DNA from: Dacryopinax spathularia
Taxonomy: Eukaryota; Basidiomycota; Dacrymycetes; Dacrymycetales; Dacrymycetaceae
Length of the DNA stretch: 64,000 bases
Direction of reading: 5' to 3'
Assembly (NCBI GenBank): GCA_037974965.1
Contig: JBBPFI010000009.1
Coordinates: 124,001 to 188,000, forward strand
Shown: in pieces, positions 1 through 11,401 of the stretch
Layout: every line of letters begins with the position of its first letter
How positions within the stretch are numbered: position 1 is the first letter of the stretch
Notes under the pieces: generated by a model
What the model was told of the DNA's origin: nothing
The model's input: the letters and a program-made list of their open reading frames with translations, nothing else
Databases searched by the model: none
Program-made: the position numbers and the translations under genes

Positions 1-555
1 AGCAGCCATCTTGATGAAGTACCAGACGTATATTCCTGATTTTGCTGACATACCCTGGTGCGAACTGTAGCTGGCTAGTCAGAACGGCGGGCTGAACTGC
101 TGTTCTTCCATCACAAAATTGGCTTTCGAGCGAGTGTAGCCTAGCATCTCCGTGGGCGGAGCTATACAGCACTGTCAATACGTTTGCAACAGGAAAGAAT
201 GTTTTCATTTCACTGACCATGCTCACCTTGCGATAAGGGAGATACGTATGAAGATATTTCATCTGCTTTGAGGCGAGGAATGCCCGCCAACTTGTGCCGG
301 GGAAGGGAGCAGACAGGAAGTAGAATGCAGGAGGAATAGTCGCACGCTCGAGCCTAAAGATCCAATAGACTTTTCCAGCATCAAGCTGGAGGCGATCCAG
401 GCGTCGCGACGGTAGTAAGCTAGAAAAGGATTCTTGTATTCCTGCTGATCGATATATGCGCACAGCTCGTCAGGCTCGCAACACCGTCGCAAACCCCCCT
501 GACGGTCTTCCCCCCCCCGCCGGCAGCCCCCGACCCGCGCAGCCAAGCCGAGGCT
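1..555. other. no gene recognised at left edge
   Basis: This stretch lies downstream of the ARPC5 stop on the minus strand. A 95-codon minus-strand open frame (259-546) is present, but it has no recognisable domain and begins in C-rich sequence just past the ARPC5 stop. It could be the 3' UTR of ARPC5 or an exon of an unseen gene. I cannot support a gene. Confidence 0.4.
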
Positions 556-1190
556 TTACACCGTCCTCCGATCCGTCATAACCCTCACAATACACCCCAC
601 GCCCGCAACCTCCGTCAACCGCTCATGCCACCCCAGCAACACGCTCCCATTCACCTCCGCCCCTCCCCCGCCCGCACCGGCAGCGCCGAGGAGAGAAGGC
701 TGACCATGCGCGGCCATCCCCTTGTAGATGTATTTCATTAGGGTGTCTTGTTGAGGTTCGGTGAGGGAGCGGACGAGGGAGGGGATGTCGGACGTTTTGG
801 TGCTGTTGAGGATTAGGAGGAGGTTGGAGAGCGTTAGGGCCTGATGCGGGGTAAGTATCTGAGCTACTGCATTAGAGAAGGAGAGCAGATCGTACGAACC
901 TTGGCTTCGTCCACGCCTTCACCATACGCCGGCCGGTCCAGTACAGCCTGTAGCGCACCAGCGATATCTCCTCTACTCATGCCAGCGAGCAAACCACACA
1001 TCAGCCTTCCGTTCCACCAGAAGGATAAGAAAGCGGCGCACCGACTCAAACTCCCCCGAACAGCGCTGCTCTTCTCCCGCGCATCTTGTAGTACCTGAGC
1101 TGGACCGCGCGGATCGGGGTCGTATAGCTCTGACGGGAGGAGAGCGTCTTCGTCGAATGCGTCGATGTTTATCTTGCGGAAGCTGTCCAT
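556..1190 (-). CDS. ARPC5: Arp2/3 complex subunit 5 (ARPC5, p16-Arc)
   Basis: ARPC5 is a small alpha-helical subunit of the Arp2/3 complex, which nucleates branched actin filaments at cortical patches and endocytic sites. Exons are 1190-1042, 972-900 and 840-556, giving 168 residues, close to the family size of about 150. The N-terminus FRKINIDAFDED, the central SLSRGDIAGALQAVL and the C-terminal MKYIYKGM and GVGCIVRVMTDRRTV match the family in order. Without removal of the first intron (69 nt, a multiple of three) a foreign 23-residue insert would break the GDIAGALQ helix, so that intron is well supported. A Gly/Ala-rich loop before WHERL is longer than in animal proteins. The gene is transcribed toward the left edge and its start lies about 550 bp from the BAR gene on the other strand. 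Confidence 0.92.
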
Positions 1191-1736
1191 GGCTTCCTAG
1201 CTACCGTTGCGAGTGTAGAGATACAGCTAGCAAGCTGACGGTACGTCAAAAGAAAAGCGAGTTGGTATGTCCGGTCAGGTATGGTAAGTCAACGTAGCAC
1301 CGCGTAGGAGTGCGTGATATCAAGCGCTCAGCGTACACGCAGCCCCGAAGCGCGCCCAACGCCACTAGAGGACAAAAGGTTCCGAACCACATGGCAACCC
1401 GCTTCTTCCCAATTGACGTCTTTAGGGTTCCGCACCGACCGACCGCGCTCGACCGGCATGAGCGGGTTGCCGGGAATTCGGTGCCTGACTGACGGAGGGG
1501 TTGGGAGCGGGTGGGTGGTGTGGGGCGTCGTCGTATCGGCTCGGTTGTGGCAGAGTGGGTGGTGCGGAGATGGGCGGCACACGTTGGACGACTATCACTG
1601 TCACTAAGACTATCATCTAGCTGTACTGCTCTTGTCCGCTCGTTGTTGATTATTGGGCTTGCGCCGTCCGTGCTGAGCACTCGCTCGCCCAGAAAGACTG
1701 CCCGTAAAAAACTGTGAACATTGCAGAAGGGACACG
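1191..1736. other. intergenic, divergent promoter region
   Basis: About 545 bp separate the start codons of ARPC5 (-) and the BAR-domain gene (+). Several short open frames on both strands have no recognisable similarity and overlap each other, as expected of chance in GC-rich DNA. The region probably holds both promoters. No TATA box stands out. Confidence 0.5.
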
Positions 1737-3855
1737 ATGTCGGTACGTCCAACATTGTAATATCGAGTGATTTGCTCCGGCTCACCCTCTCCCAACTGAC
1801 CAGCTCGGAAAACTACGCAAAGTCCGTCCCACCCCTACTCAACATAACTAGCACTAACCCTCTCATCTACAGTGGGGCAAAGGCTTCGCCAAAGACCTCA
1901 AAGGACCCTCCTCCTCCGACCCCTCCTCGCCCACTTCCCCATCCTACGACACCCCACCCACTCCCTCCGCATTCGACGACGACCTCCGCGCACTCGATGA
2001 CGACCTCGCCCTCCGCCGCCGCGGGTTCGAGCGCTTACTGATCGTCAGTTCCGCATATAGCAAACAGTTCTTCAAGCGGAAAGACTTTGACGACCCTTCT
2101 TCCCCCGGGAAAGGGAAGAAGATGCACCCCGGTGAGGCGCTAGGCGGGCATTTGGCGCGGTTTGGGGAGGCGTTGGCGGAGAGGGAGGATACGCCTTTTG
2201 CGAGGGGCCTGCAGAGTTTGGGGAGGGCGAGGATGGAGCTGGTTGGCATGGGACGGGAGCTGGGCAGGAGCTGGGAGGAGGGGTGGCAGGTCGCGTTGGA
2301 GAGGGGGTTGGTGCTGGTTAAGGATGTGCAGGGGATGAGGAAGGGGCTGGATAAGAAGAAGTGCGTGCTTTGGCTTATCTCTCCGTTGGGAAGAGGTGGG
2401 ACTAACGGCGCTGTAGACAAGCGTATGAAGCAAGTGTGGCAAGGATGCAGAAAGCGAAGAACGACAGGAACGCAGAGGTGATGGAGGAAGATGTGGCCCG
2501 TACACTGGCGGCATAGTGCGTTTCCTCCCTCTCCCCTCATCTCCTCTTCCCCCAACCTCTCGCCTCTCTCCATTTCCCGCCCATCCTCCGCACCAATTTC
2601 CCTCCTCCTATCCAATATATGCGCGCATATACTCACCTCTGCGTCTAGCGAATCCACCCTGCAAGACGTCCAAGCCCGAGTCCTCGAAATCGAAGAATTC
2701 GAGTCCTCCCTCCTAGCGCAAACCGTCCAGCTCGTAGAAGACGAACTGGAGTACGCCAATGCCTATCGGGAGATCCTAATGGGGGTCAAAGAGGAGCTTG
2801 GGGGGGATGGGGGGTCGTGAGTGCCTTTTCTTCTCTTCTTCTCTTTTGGCTAGCTTTCCCAGCTGGTGGGAGTGAACGAGTGTGGGAATGTGCTGAGCGT
2901 ATTTTGTAGGTACGAACCAAAACGCCGGTCCGCTCGCCCTCCGCCTTTCCCTCGCCGTCCTTCTGCTCGCTCGCTCCATTCGAGCCATTCACTCCACTCG
3001 ATCCACTCCCTCGCCCCGTCCTTATCGTCCTCCGACCTGCCGCCTTCCCCGCGCTCCCGACCAGGCCTACACCTACGAACACAATCCCATCTACTTCGAA
3101 GGGAGAATAGTGGGCTCAGTCGCGGACAATCAAGCCCCTTAGGGAGGAGACGGGCAGGCACGGGAGGATCAGCGGGGTGGAGCGAGATTGCCGGCGGTGG
3201 AGAGCTCAACGGCCTTAATGGGTCTGAAGGGGAGGACGATGAGTCGCTCGTCTCTGGCAGGCAGAGGTCGGACAGTCGCGCTCGCTGGCCGGGGGACGAC
3301 TCGGACTCTGACCCCTCTACTCCATCCCACTCCCTTCCCTACTCCCAGTCATACTCGCAGGCGCAACCAGGTCAGCCGCCGAAGTTGCCAAGCCGGCATC
3401 CCTCTCTTGGAAAACTCTCGATCCCTCCTGCTCTCCCACCCCGTACGCCGCCTAGAGGTACGCCTCTTACCCCAATCGGAGCACAGGCACAGGTACAGGG
3501 AAGGGGAAGTAAGCTGCAAGACGGCTTCTCGTGGCAGAGCGAGGAAGAACATTCCGACCTTCCCGCTCAGCACTCCGACTCAGAGGGTGAGCTCGACGGA
3601 GAGGGGAGCGACGCCGACCCAGTTGGAGGAGGGTGGGGAGGTCGCACGCCAGCCCAGGAGCGGCCTGACCCGGTGTCTGCCACGCTGGGTAGAGCACCTG
3701 CACCGGCCGTGCCGCCCAGGAGAGCGGGGAGCCTGAGAAGTCCTCCACCGACGCCGCCGAGGAGGAATGGCAGCTATTTGGGTGGCGCAGGAGGGGGAGC
3801 GAAAGTGGAGAGCGCGAAGAGTCCGTTTGATACGACTGATGAGAGTGACGCATGA
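1737..3855 (+). CDS. BAR-domain protein with Ser/Pro-rich tail
   Basis: Exons 1737-1742, 1873-2360, 2417-2515, 2649-2816 and 2910-3855 give 568 residues. The first coding exon holds only two codons (Met-Ser), then a 130-nt intron. The resulting start MSWGKGFAKDL resembles the MSWKGF start of fungal Hob/Rvs-type BAR proteins, which supports this tiny exon. Residues of about 40-250 form long amphipathic helices (SSAYSKQFFKR, QAYEASVARMQKAKNDRN, EFESSLLAQTVQLVEDELEYANAY), typical of the BAR fold that senses or bends membranes in endocytosis. The remaining 315 residues are low-complexity Ser/Pro/Arg with many PxxP runs (for example APAVPPRRAG), likely SH3-binding. The exact BAR subclass (amphiphysin-like or other) is not certain. 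Confidence 0.75.
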
Positions 3856-4456
3856 GCCTGTTTGGGCTCGTGAGCTTTGAGCTTCTGAGCCTTTTTGGGC
3901 TTGCGAGCTGTTTGGGCTGTTGTGGTGGGCTTTGGTTGGTTAGTGGTTGGTTGGTTGGTTGGTTGGTTGGTTGGTTGGTTGGTGGAAAGAAGTGGACAAA
4001 AGGGAAGAAAAGGAGGAGTGGGAGAAAGAAGGGGAAAGAAACATGGACGCTTGTGCGATTATGTGGATGCCTCTTGTGGATGGTGGGGGCTTGTATTAGA
4101 CAAAAAAATGAAATGTATGTGTTTGATGGAACTAACATTCACTCCAGATCACCTAAACTGTAAACCATCAATACCGTCCACTTTTTCGCTCTCCTGCCGG
4201 AGAGCGGAACAACAGCCGGGAAAAGAAGAAACAGCACGTGAACAAGTTTTCGTGACTTCCTTGTTCTCAGACGCCCCTTTCCTTCATCAGCCACCAATGC
4301 AATCACGTTTTGTAGCACGATCGGTAGTAAATACTTGTGAGGTCTTCAAACTGACAAACGGAGCGAAAGTCGACGTTGCACGTGATCCCCGTTCTACCCA
4401 GCATATCTACCCTACGTCATTCAGCGTGGTAAGGGACGGCCAAGTTACGGACGACG
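3856..4456. other. intergenic with TTGG repeat
   Basis: This 600-bp stretch between the BAR gene and MRS2 holds a (TTGG)n microsatellite near its start. A 324-codon open frame crosses it (3895-4869), but the part before MRS2 is made of the repeat and shows no protein features. It likely holds the BAR gene 3' UTR and the MRS2 promoter. Confidence 0.5.
3945..3983. repeat. (TTGG)n microsatellite
   Basis: About nine to ten perfect tandem copies of the tetranucleotide TTGG directly downstream of the BAR gene stop. Likely length-polymorphic. Confidence 0.95.
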
Positions 4457-6038
4457 ATGTTCCGCATACCTCGTCCCCGACTACCTGCCATCCGAACTTG
4501 CTATCCTTTCCTGCGGCGACCATTATCAGAATATACGTCCGCAACGCAGCTGAGCAAGGAACGCGATGTCCTGCATGCGCGGTGCACGGTCATCCAGATG
4601 GACGCGTCGACGAGCGAAATGCGGTTGTCGAACGTCGAGAAGCTCAGCAAGATGAGGTTGTGCAAGGAGAACGGGATACAGCCGCGAGATCTGAGAGTAT
4701 TAGATACCGATATTGTACGTTCATCTCAGCACTTGCACGGAGGCGTACGAGTGCTCATACAGCAACTAGCAAGATCAACCCGCATCGATCCTCACTCGCA
4801 CGGGGTCGATTCTCTTCTGCCTACCGTCGATCCGCGCAATCATCAAGTCTGACAAGCTGCTTCTCCTAGAAGCACTACCCTCATCCGAGTCTCCACCGGA
4901 GGGAGAGAAGCCTGCAGTCGTCGGCGAGGGCGAGCGGACCGAGACGAGCCAAGGAGGGACGGAGCCGCCGCCGAGCAAGACCGTGCAAGGGATCGCGCAG
5001 GATATTAGGCGACTGAGGATGCGAGAGCGAGAGACGGCGAATGTATTTGGACTCCGGAGGGAGGAGGAGGATGAGAGAGAGCCTGAGGCGCCGTTCGAGT
5101 TCTTGTCAGTGCGTCTTTGTTGTGTCGTATTGGACGGCGCTTAACCGAAATACCACAGAGCACTTGAAGCATTACTATCATATGCGCTTTCCAACCTCTC
5201 CGAAACCTCAGCTGCTGTGACCGAACGCGTCTCCACTCTCCTCCACGGCATGTCGACCTCGGAAGTTATCTCGACTACTCAACTACAGGAGCTGGTGGAA
5301 GTGAAGGATGCAGCCGAGGTGTTCCTCCGCCAGGCAAAGGAGCAGAAATCCGCACTGGACGACGTGTTGAGCGAGCCGGCCGATATGAGGATGATGTACC
5401 TCAGCGATACGAGAGACGGGATCGTTAGGGAAATTGGAGACGATGATGATCTGGAATTGCTGCTCGAAGCGTGCGTCTTCCCCCCTATGAGCCGTGGTAC
5501 AGCTATTAAAGCCAGTACAGATATGTGAAGCATGCGTCATCATTAGCTTCGACTGCACAACAGAACATATTCCGACTCCAAGCCGCCTCATCGCATATCA
5601 ACCTCCTGCTGTCCTCCAGTAGGTCCATCGTGGCCAATTCCGCGCATAAATTGATGTATTTGCGCAGCACGTAATCGTCTCCTACACCTGGAGATTCGCG
5701 TCGCGATCGCCACACTCGCCTTCAGTGCAGGAGGGATCATAGCCGGCATATTCGGCATGAACCTCTTCACCGGTCTGGAAGAGCACCCAACGGCTTTCTA
5801 CTGGACAGTCGGTGTCATCGCGCTCGTTTCGCTCACGTACTGGCGCATCGGCCGACGTGCGCTGAGCTACGCGCGCAGACTAAAGATGAGCCAGGCGGGT
5901 ATGCTGGGTGGGGCGATGCGAGAGGCGAGGATGCGTCAGGCTATGGCGATGAGGCGAGAAAAGCTGGAGAGGATGCATGAGATGACTATGCGTGAGAAGG
6001 TCACTGGTGGACATGAGAAGCTGGAGAAGCCGCTCTAA
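4457..6038 (+). CDS. MRS2: mitochondrial Mg2+ channel MRS2 (CorA family)
   Basis: MRS2 is the Mg2+ channel of the inner mitochondrial membrane. Exons 4457-4714, 4770-5104, 5159-5470, 5521-5618 and 5668-6038 give 457 residues, normal for the family. The N-terminus MFRIPRPRLPAIRTCYPFLRR is basic and free of acidic residues, as in a mitochondrial presequence. CTVIQMD, KMRLCKENGIQPRDLRVLD and the LVEVKDAAE helical region follow. The pore signature GMN (in GIFGMNLF) lies after transmembrane helix 1 (VAIATLAFSAGGIIAGIF), with helix 2 in AFYWTVGVIALVSLTYW. The fourth intron is confirmed because the unspliced frame stops, whereas splicing gives RNRLLHLEIRVAIATL. The C-terminal tail is basic and Met-rich. 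Whether this is MRS2 or its paralogue LPE10/MFM1 cannot be told here. Confidence 0.93.
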
Positions 6039-6672
6039 GAAGCCGTAACCCTAATCGTCGCTCGTGATGGAGGGATTCCTCATTGCGCACACGCATATAT
6101 ACCAGTTGTATCTCTAGTCGAACGCTTCTGTGCAGAGCGAAAACGAATATCCACCGGTTTATGTTGCCAACAAAAGCGCGGAACAGCTTCCGCTCCCTGT
6201 TTCCCGTCTTCGCACTCGCCGTTCATGATACCTGACATCAGATGCGCTCGAACATGTACGAAACGAAGGGAGGGCGTCGTATCGAAGTGTCTTGCGGTCT
6301 TCACCGCGCTACACTGCGCCCGGGGTTCACATTCCACGAAGAAATGGGCAGCACGCGCTATCGCAACGTCCTATCGGCATATACTGTACAAAGAAAACGA
6401 GTAGGGGTTGGCAGTGGACGTTGCAGAGGACACTCTGCAGCTTTCAGTCATTGTCCCACGCGTGAGCAACCGCTTTCCCGGGGAGCGGCCCACATCTCGA
6501 ATAGGAAGTTGCATCATCCAGCGGGCAGTGTTGCTGTAAGTCAAGGCACTGACCGTGTACTCCCGGATAGACGCCGACCACCGTCCTGCTCTGCTGCTCA
6601 TCCCGACGACTTACCTTCGACCACTGTCAATCTCACTGTCGCTGGCTAGCTATCCTCGCTTTGCTCTGCTCG
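6039..6672. other. intergenic
   Basis: About 630 bp between MRS2 and the kinase fusion gene. Short open frames occur on both strands without recognisable domains. Presumably 3' UTR of MRS2 and the promoter of the next gene. Confidence 0.5.
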
Positions 6673-9293
6673 ATGTCGTCCGATACCAAGACCGTTGTTG
6701 AGTGTGTCTTATGTACAATCAGGTACGCATTGCTCATTGTAGCATCGAGAAATAGGCTGACTGAAGCCGACAAGGCACTTGCAGTGCGATGCAGGCAGAC
6801 CGTGCGCTCGATGCTCAATCAATAAAGCCCATGTATGAAAGGCAAACGCTCGCATCTTTGCCTCGTCTGACGCCTTCCAGTGCACGTATGATTGGGCACT
6901 ATCTGACGAGCTTTTCCGTCTCTTCAACGGGGTGGAGAACATGAGCGGCCAGATCAAGATTGCCCTTGATTCGCCTCAAGCTGGCAATGGTGGATTTGGC
7001 CGAATCTACAAGACCGACACCTGGGCAGGGAAACTGGTTGCCGTCAAGGTCCTTTTCGAGAATAAGTTTATCCCAACAAGGACTTTGCAGGTACGGGGTA
7101 CCCTTGAATGAACGCATTCAAGTTCGCCCACTTATGGCACCAGCTGTCCATACGCGAAGCTTGGACATGGTCTCTTCTGAAACATAGGAATATCGTTCCG
7201 CTCCTGGGAGTGGCGAATCAACAGCAGATAGCGCAAGGAGGGCTGCCCCAACTCTGCCTGATCTCGCCATGGATGACAGAGGGATCTATTATGGACTACA
7301 TCAAAAGTCATCCTTCTTCTGATCGAATTGGGCTCGTAGGTCTCATACCCTGACATGTGATCACGCTGTTTGCTCTAATACGTCTCCATAGCTCGAGGAT
7401 GTTACCAAAGGCCTGATATATCTGCATACCAGTCAGCCGTCAGCCGTCATTCATGGGGATATCCGTGGGGTATTCCCTCTAACCTTTCCAATCCTGGCTT
7501 AGCATTCACGTGTCGCCTTCCTAGAGTAACATTCTTATTCACATGACCGAAAGCGGGCCGACCGCTCAGCTAACCGACTTTGGACTGTCGCACATATTTG
7601 AAGATCTTGAAGAGCAATCTGGAGCGACGACCAGCACACTAGGCTTTGGGAATGTACGATGGTTGGCGCCTGAACGATTGTTGCCACACGCATATGGCAT
7701 TTCCAGCATGAGGCTAGCCAAAACGGTTCACAGCGATGTCTTTGAGCTGGCACGAACGTTTTACGAGGTAGGTTGCGGAATACTCCTCGTCGACTGTCCA
7801 CTCACCGGGTCTTCCGTAGATTTTGACTGGGAACATTCCATTTCATACTCTGCCCAATGATTTCTCTGTCCTACATGCGGTTGAGAAAGGGCAGTCCCCG
7901 GATCGGCCCAGCCCACCTCAGCCCGAATTGGACGCTGCTTTATGGAATCTTATGCTGAAGGCTTGGTCCAGTGAACGAGCACATCGACCCCGTCTTGACC
8001 ATATCGGGGAGTTTCTTCAGTGGAATCGCATATTCCAGGAGGCCCAGGAGATGTCATCTGTACATTTTCATCGCTTTAGGGCAGACGCAGTCCAACTGAA
8101 ACGCTCGACAGGTGGATCGCATGGACTTCTGGTCCTTCATAAGCATGCGAGGGAACCCTATGCTATGGCAAGCAATTGGAGAGAAAAGTCTCGGCGTATC
8201 GCATATCTCGCTCCACTTGAAGAGCGGTTCGCGCGAGGAGGTCCGCCTGATACCGGCATTCATGAGAACCTTCCCCTTCGAATACTGGAAAACCGTCAGT
8301 ATCAGCGCGCCATCACCCGCATCGATGCTCTCTGTTTGGGACATGCTTACTGTCCAAATAGTGGCACCAATCAGAGCAACGCACCTTCGGACCTTGAATA
8401 TTGTTTCCTCGGTGCGAGAGCCATATTCTCCCCAGACGACGCTATCAATTACGATGATCCAAACGTTCGCACCATGCCTAGAAGAGCTGCTGATATCGGA
8501 TACACCGATGGACTGGAGCGGAATGGGACCCTGGAATCTCAAGGAATTGCGCCTCATCAACGATACCACGTTCGGACCTGTCCGACCTCCCTCGTTGGAA
8601 GACTTGCGCCAGATACTTCAGGCGTCGCTGTATATTCGGCAACTTTGCTTGATGCTGGGCCATTCGACCATACCAGAAGGAAACGTTGGGCAGGGAAGGG
8701 GCAAAGTCACAGTCCAACTTCCCTCACTTCGGCTTCTCTCTCTCGATCACATATACGACGAAGATGTGCTGCGCATCTGCGGCATGTTCAACGCACCAGC
8801 GCTGGAAGCGCTTATACTTGCCGATACAAGAGCGGCGACGCCGATGTCGACCTATATCGATTGGTCGGGAGGACTTGCTACCCCATATAGCGTTCGGCAT
8901 CGGCGCCGTCTGCGTGATATGGGTCGAGTCATTCTCCAGTATAGCCGTAGTCTCAAGATGCTTGGACTCTACGGACCAGAAACTGCCATTGCCGCGTTCC
9001 AACACCATGCCATAATCGACCTGCCTGCTCTTGAAATACTCGATGCGCCGGACACGCAGTGGATTCTTCCGATTAGATCGGCAGAGGTAGACCACATCTT
9101 CGCGCGTGCGGACTTTCCCGAACTGGTGTATATCCGCACGGGAGACAACTGGGATACGGTGCAGAGGGGTGTGTGGATCGTCGGGCGCGTGCTGATTCAG
9201 TGTACCGACGCCTTTAGAAAGGCGGAGATGTCCTTCAAGTTGGAGAACTATCTTCCTGTCGTTCATGGAGCGGAATGGTACGAGGTGGTATAG
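6673..9293 (+). CDS. Zn2Cys6 - protein kinase - LRR-like fusion protein
   Basis: Exons 6673-6722, 6775-6832, 6881-7090, 7144-7335, 7392-7469, 7525-7767, 7820-8059 and 8112-9293 give 750 residues. Residues 11-37 fit a fungal binuclear zinc cluster exactly: Cys 11, 14, 21, 27, 30 and 37, spacing C-x2-C-x6-C-x5-C-x2-C-x6-C. Residues about 57-345 are a protein kinase: glycine loop GNGGFGRIY, VAVK (Lys92), HGDIRGSNIL (Asp193), DFG (Asp214) and APE in WLAPERL. HGD in place of HRD is common in basidiomycete tyrosine-kinase-like kinases. Residues 358-750 resemble the leucine-rich C-terminal half of basidiomycete F-box/LRR proteins (LRTLNIVSS, LEELLISDTPMDW, LKELRLIND). All junctions are in phase with ordinary splice sites. 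Some acceptors have alternatives, notably 7122 versus 7143. Function unknown, perhaps a DNA-bound or zinc-dependent signalling kinase. Confidence 0.75.
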
Positions 9294-9602
9294 ATATGTG
9301 ATGAGCGACTCCGTCCGAGGGCGAACCGCCGTCACATTCCTCCTCCACAAACAATCACAGCTATGGCTCGTGAAGGACGAGACGAGACGATACCCGCATG
9401 AAGGGCGAGTGAACGAGGGAGGAAGCTTCATGGAAAGGAAACGTTTACTGTTTACTCCTCGATCCTTTATTGACTTGGTGGACAAGTACATAGCCACGAC
9501 GTGTGTTACGCGAGCGATATCCAACAAATACTCTCTGACACCAAGGCAGAACGCGCGAGAGATCCAAGCTGCTACAGTAGTGTAGCCACAAGCAGAAATG
9601 AC
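9294..9602. other. 3' flank of kinase fusion gene
   Basis: About 300 bp following the fusion gene stop. Nothing recognisable. It leads into the AAAG repeat. Confidence 0.5.
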
Positions 9603-9689
<87 letters not shown>

Positions 9690-9690
9690 A
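9603..9690. repeat. (GAAA)n microsatellite
   Basis: About 22 perfect tandem copies of GAAA between two convergent genes, ending three bases before the stop codon of the minus-strand gene. Confidence 0.97.
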
Positions 9691-9692
9691 GA

Positions 9693-10699
9693 CTAGCGAA
9701 TCACGTCCCTCCCCCCCACAAGCTCCGCCACGAGCCTTTTCGCCACGCTCTCAAGACTCTCCATCCTCTCCCTCGGCACCTCCGCAATGACCTTTCTCCT
9801 CCCCGCGATCGTCCTGACCAACCCAACCTTCCTAGCGGAAAAACTGACCGACAGCTCCCTGAACGGGATCCGGTCCCTTCCACTCGCACCCGGCGCCGTG
9901 CCCACGCTCACAGCTCCGGCGCGTAAGCCGTATTTCCTCACCAAGTCCTCTGTCCGAGCGCGCGGCTGGAGGAGTTCAAAGAGGTCTTTGACCCCTTCGT
10001 GCCCCGCCTCGAGGTGCAGCTCGCTCTCGTCCCGGAGCACGTTCTGCCTTACTTGGAAAGCGATGAACATGTCTAGCACGGCGGTCTCGCGCTGGGCGTC
10101 TTCGGCTAGTTGGGGCGTGGAGGGGCCGGAGGAGGAGCTGTAGGAGGAGGCGTAGACTGATGCGGGTGAGGAGAGCGGGTAGGGGTTGGCCGAGTAGGGA
10201 GGACGGATATGGGAGACGTAGGCGGGAAGGTAGGCGGAGCGGAGGACGTGCATACATGCTGTATTCCCGTTCAATTTCCCGATCATACCTCTTCAGCCTA
10301 GTAGTACATAACGCGAAGGGGGAGAGACGCACCGGTATACCAGTTCCGCGAGACGAGCCTAAGACTCACAGCGAGCCAATACAGCCCCCAGCGATACTCC
10401 TCCTCCGGCAGATCCGGATCCACAATCGTCTGAATCACCTGCAACAAAACATGCTGCGGTAAATCATTCAGCGTCGGTCGATGTCTCCACACGCTAAAGG
10501 GCGGCGGAGGGCCCCTAACAGAGGTCGGGGTCGGGGCGTCGTCTGAATAGGCTGCGGTGCTTGCCCCCGATACGCTGGTGGAGAGGGCTGAGGGTGCACC
10601 TGGAATGGGGAGGGGACGGGAGCCGCCGGGGGGTTGAGCGTGCCGCGTGTAAGGGGGAGGAGGGGGGATGGGCATCTTCACAGGTCCGTCGATTATCAT
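9693..10699 (-). CDS. F-box-like protein, uncharacterised
   Basis: Exons 10699-10333 and 10258-9693 give 310 residues. After a proline-rich N-terminus, residues of about 65-110 read LNDLPQHVLLQVIQTIV ... LRLVSRNWY. This has the LPxHLLxxI and LRLVSRxW pattern of an F-box-like segment, so the protein may be a Skp1-binding adaptor. The remainder has a Ser/Tyr-rich stretch and a basic C-terminus (FSARKVGLVRTIAGRRKVIAEVPRERMESL) with no domain I can name. An in-frame ATG 48 bases upstream (10747) is possible. I chose 10699 because the intervening residues look like read-through of the 5' UTR. The stop abuts the GAAA microsatellite. Confidence 0.65.
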
Positions 10700-11401
10700 C
10701 CTTTCTTCTCTTGTTCTTATTCTGGCAGGAGTGGGATATATGCACACTGGGGTGCTACGGTGAGTGTCGCGCGCTCTGGCCGGAGATTACGAGACCTTCG
10801 CAGAGTTGGCCGATGTCGGTCGTCGATGATGAGCTGATGAGCTGATGATGGTGCGGTCGTTCGCTGCTGCGCAAGAAGGTCGTCGTCCGAGCCCAATTTC
10901 CACCTTCTGGGGTGTTGAGAAGGGGGTAAGCAAGGAAGGTAGATCAGCGCAGCCCGGTCAGTAGAACCAGTGTGAGATAACGGTGGGTGGATGAGAGCGG
11001 GTGAGGGTGGGGAGTGGGAGTGTGACACCCTGCGGAGGGCGGTGCAGCGCCACTTTGTATTGTGGGGTAGAGGTGGGCGCCAAGACTTTTTGAGGGAGGG
11101 GCTGAGGCGACTGAATTCAGTGGGTTCATTTGTTCTCGGAAAATTGGACAAAAACCAAGGACTGACAATTCGCATGCACACCAGCGCTGGGACAGATGTA
11201 CATCTTACAATCCAGATTCTATCCAACCAAGCTATATCAAATACCTTCCCTGACAATCAACACTTCCTTACACAGGCCTTCACACAATACTTATACCGCA
11301 TAAACTGAAAACAAAGCTCGAATGCGAAACTTCTTCCGCATTACCTCCCTCGCAAGAATCCGTGTCTTGGCCATAGAGACCAAATTCAGAGCAACGTGCA
11401 C
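10700..11401. other. intergenic
   Basis: About 700 bp upstream of the F-box-like gene and downstream of the LVIVD-repeat gene, both on the minus strand. Overlapping short open frames occur without recognisable motifs. Promoter of the F-box-like gene expected here. Confidence 0.5.

Noticed and set aside
259-546. A 95-codon minus-strand frame next to ARPC5.
   Set aside because: No domain, no splice partner and a start in low-complexity C-rich DNA.
3895-4869. A 324-codon plus-strand frame upstream of MRS2.
   Set aside because: Its first part is the translated TTGG repeat and its later part is out of frame with the conserved MRS2 exons.
7091-7122. A 32-nt intron in the kinase gene.
   Set aside because: An acceptor 21 nt further on (7,143) gives a normal 53-nt intron in the same frame and a better match to the kinase alpha-C helix. 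The same reasoning was applied to the cysteine-cluster gene at 30,217-30,269.
8112-9293. A separate F-box/LRR gene downstream of the kinase.
   Set aside because: No F-box or credible start codon context exists at its beginning, while a standard intron joins it in phase to the kinase exon.
9597-9926. A 141-codon frame through the GAAA repeat.
   Set aside because: It translates a microsatellite (KERK repeats) and runs antisense to the F-box-like gene.
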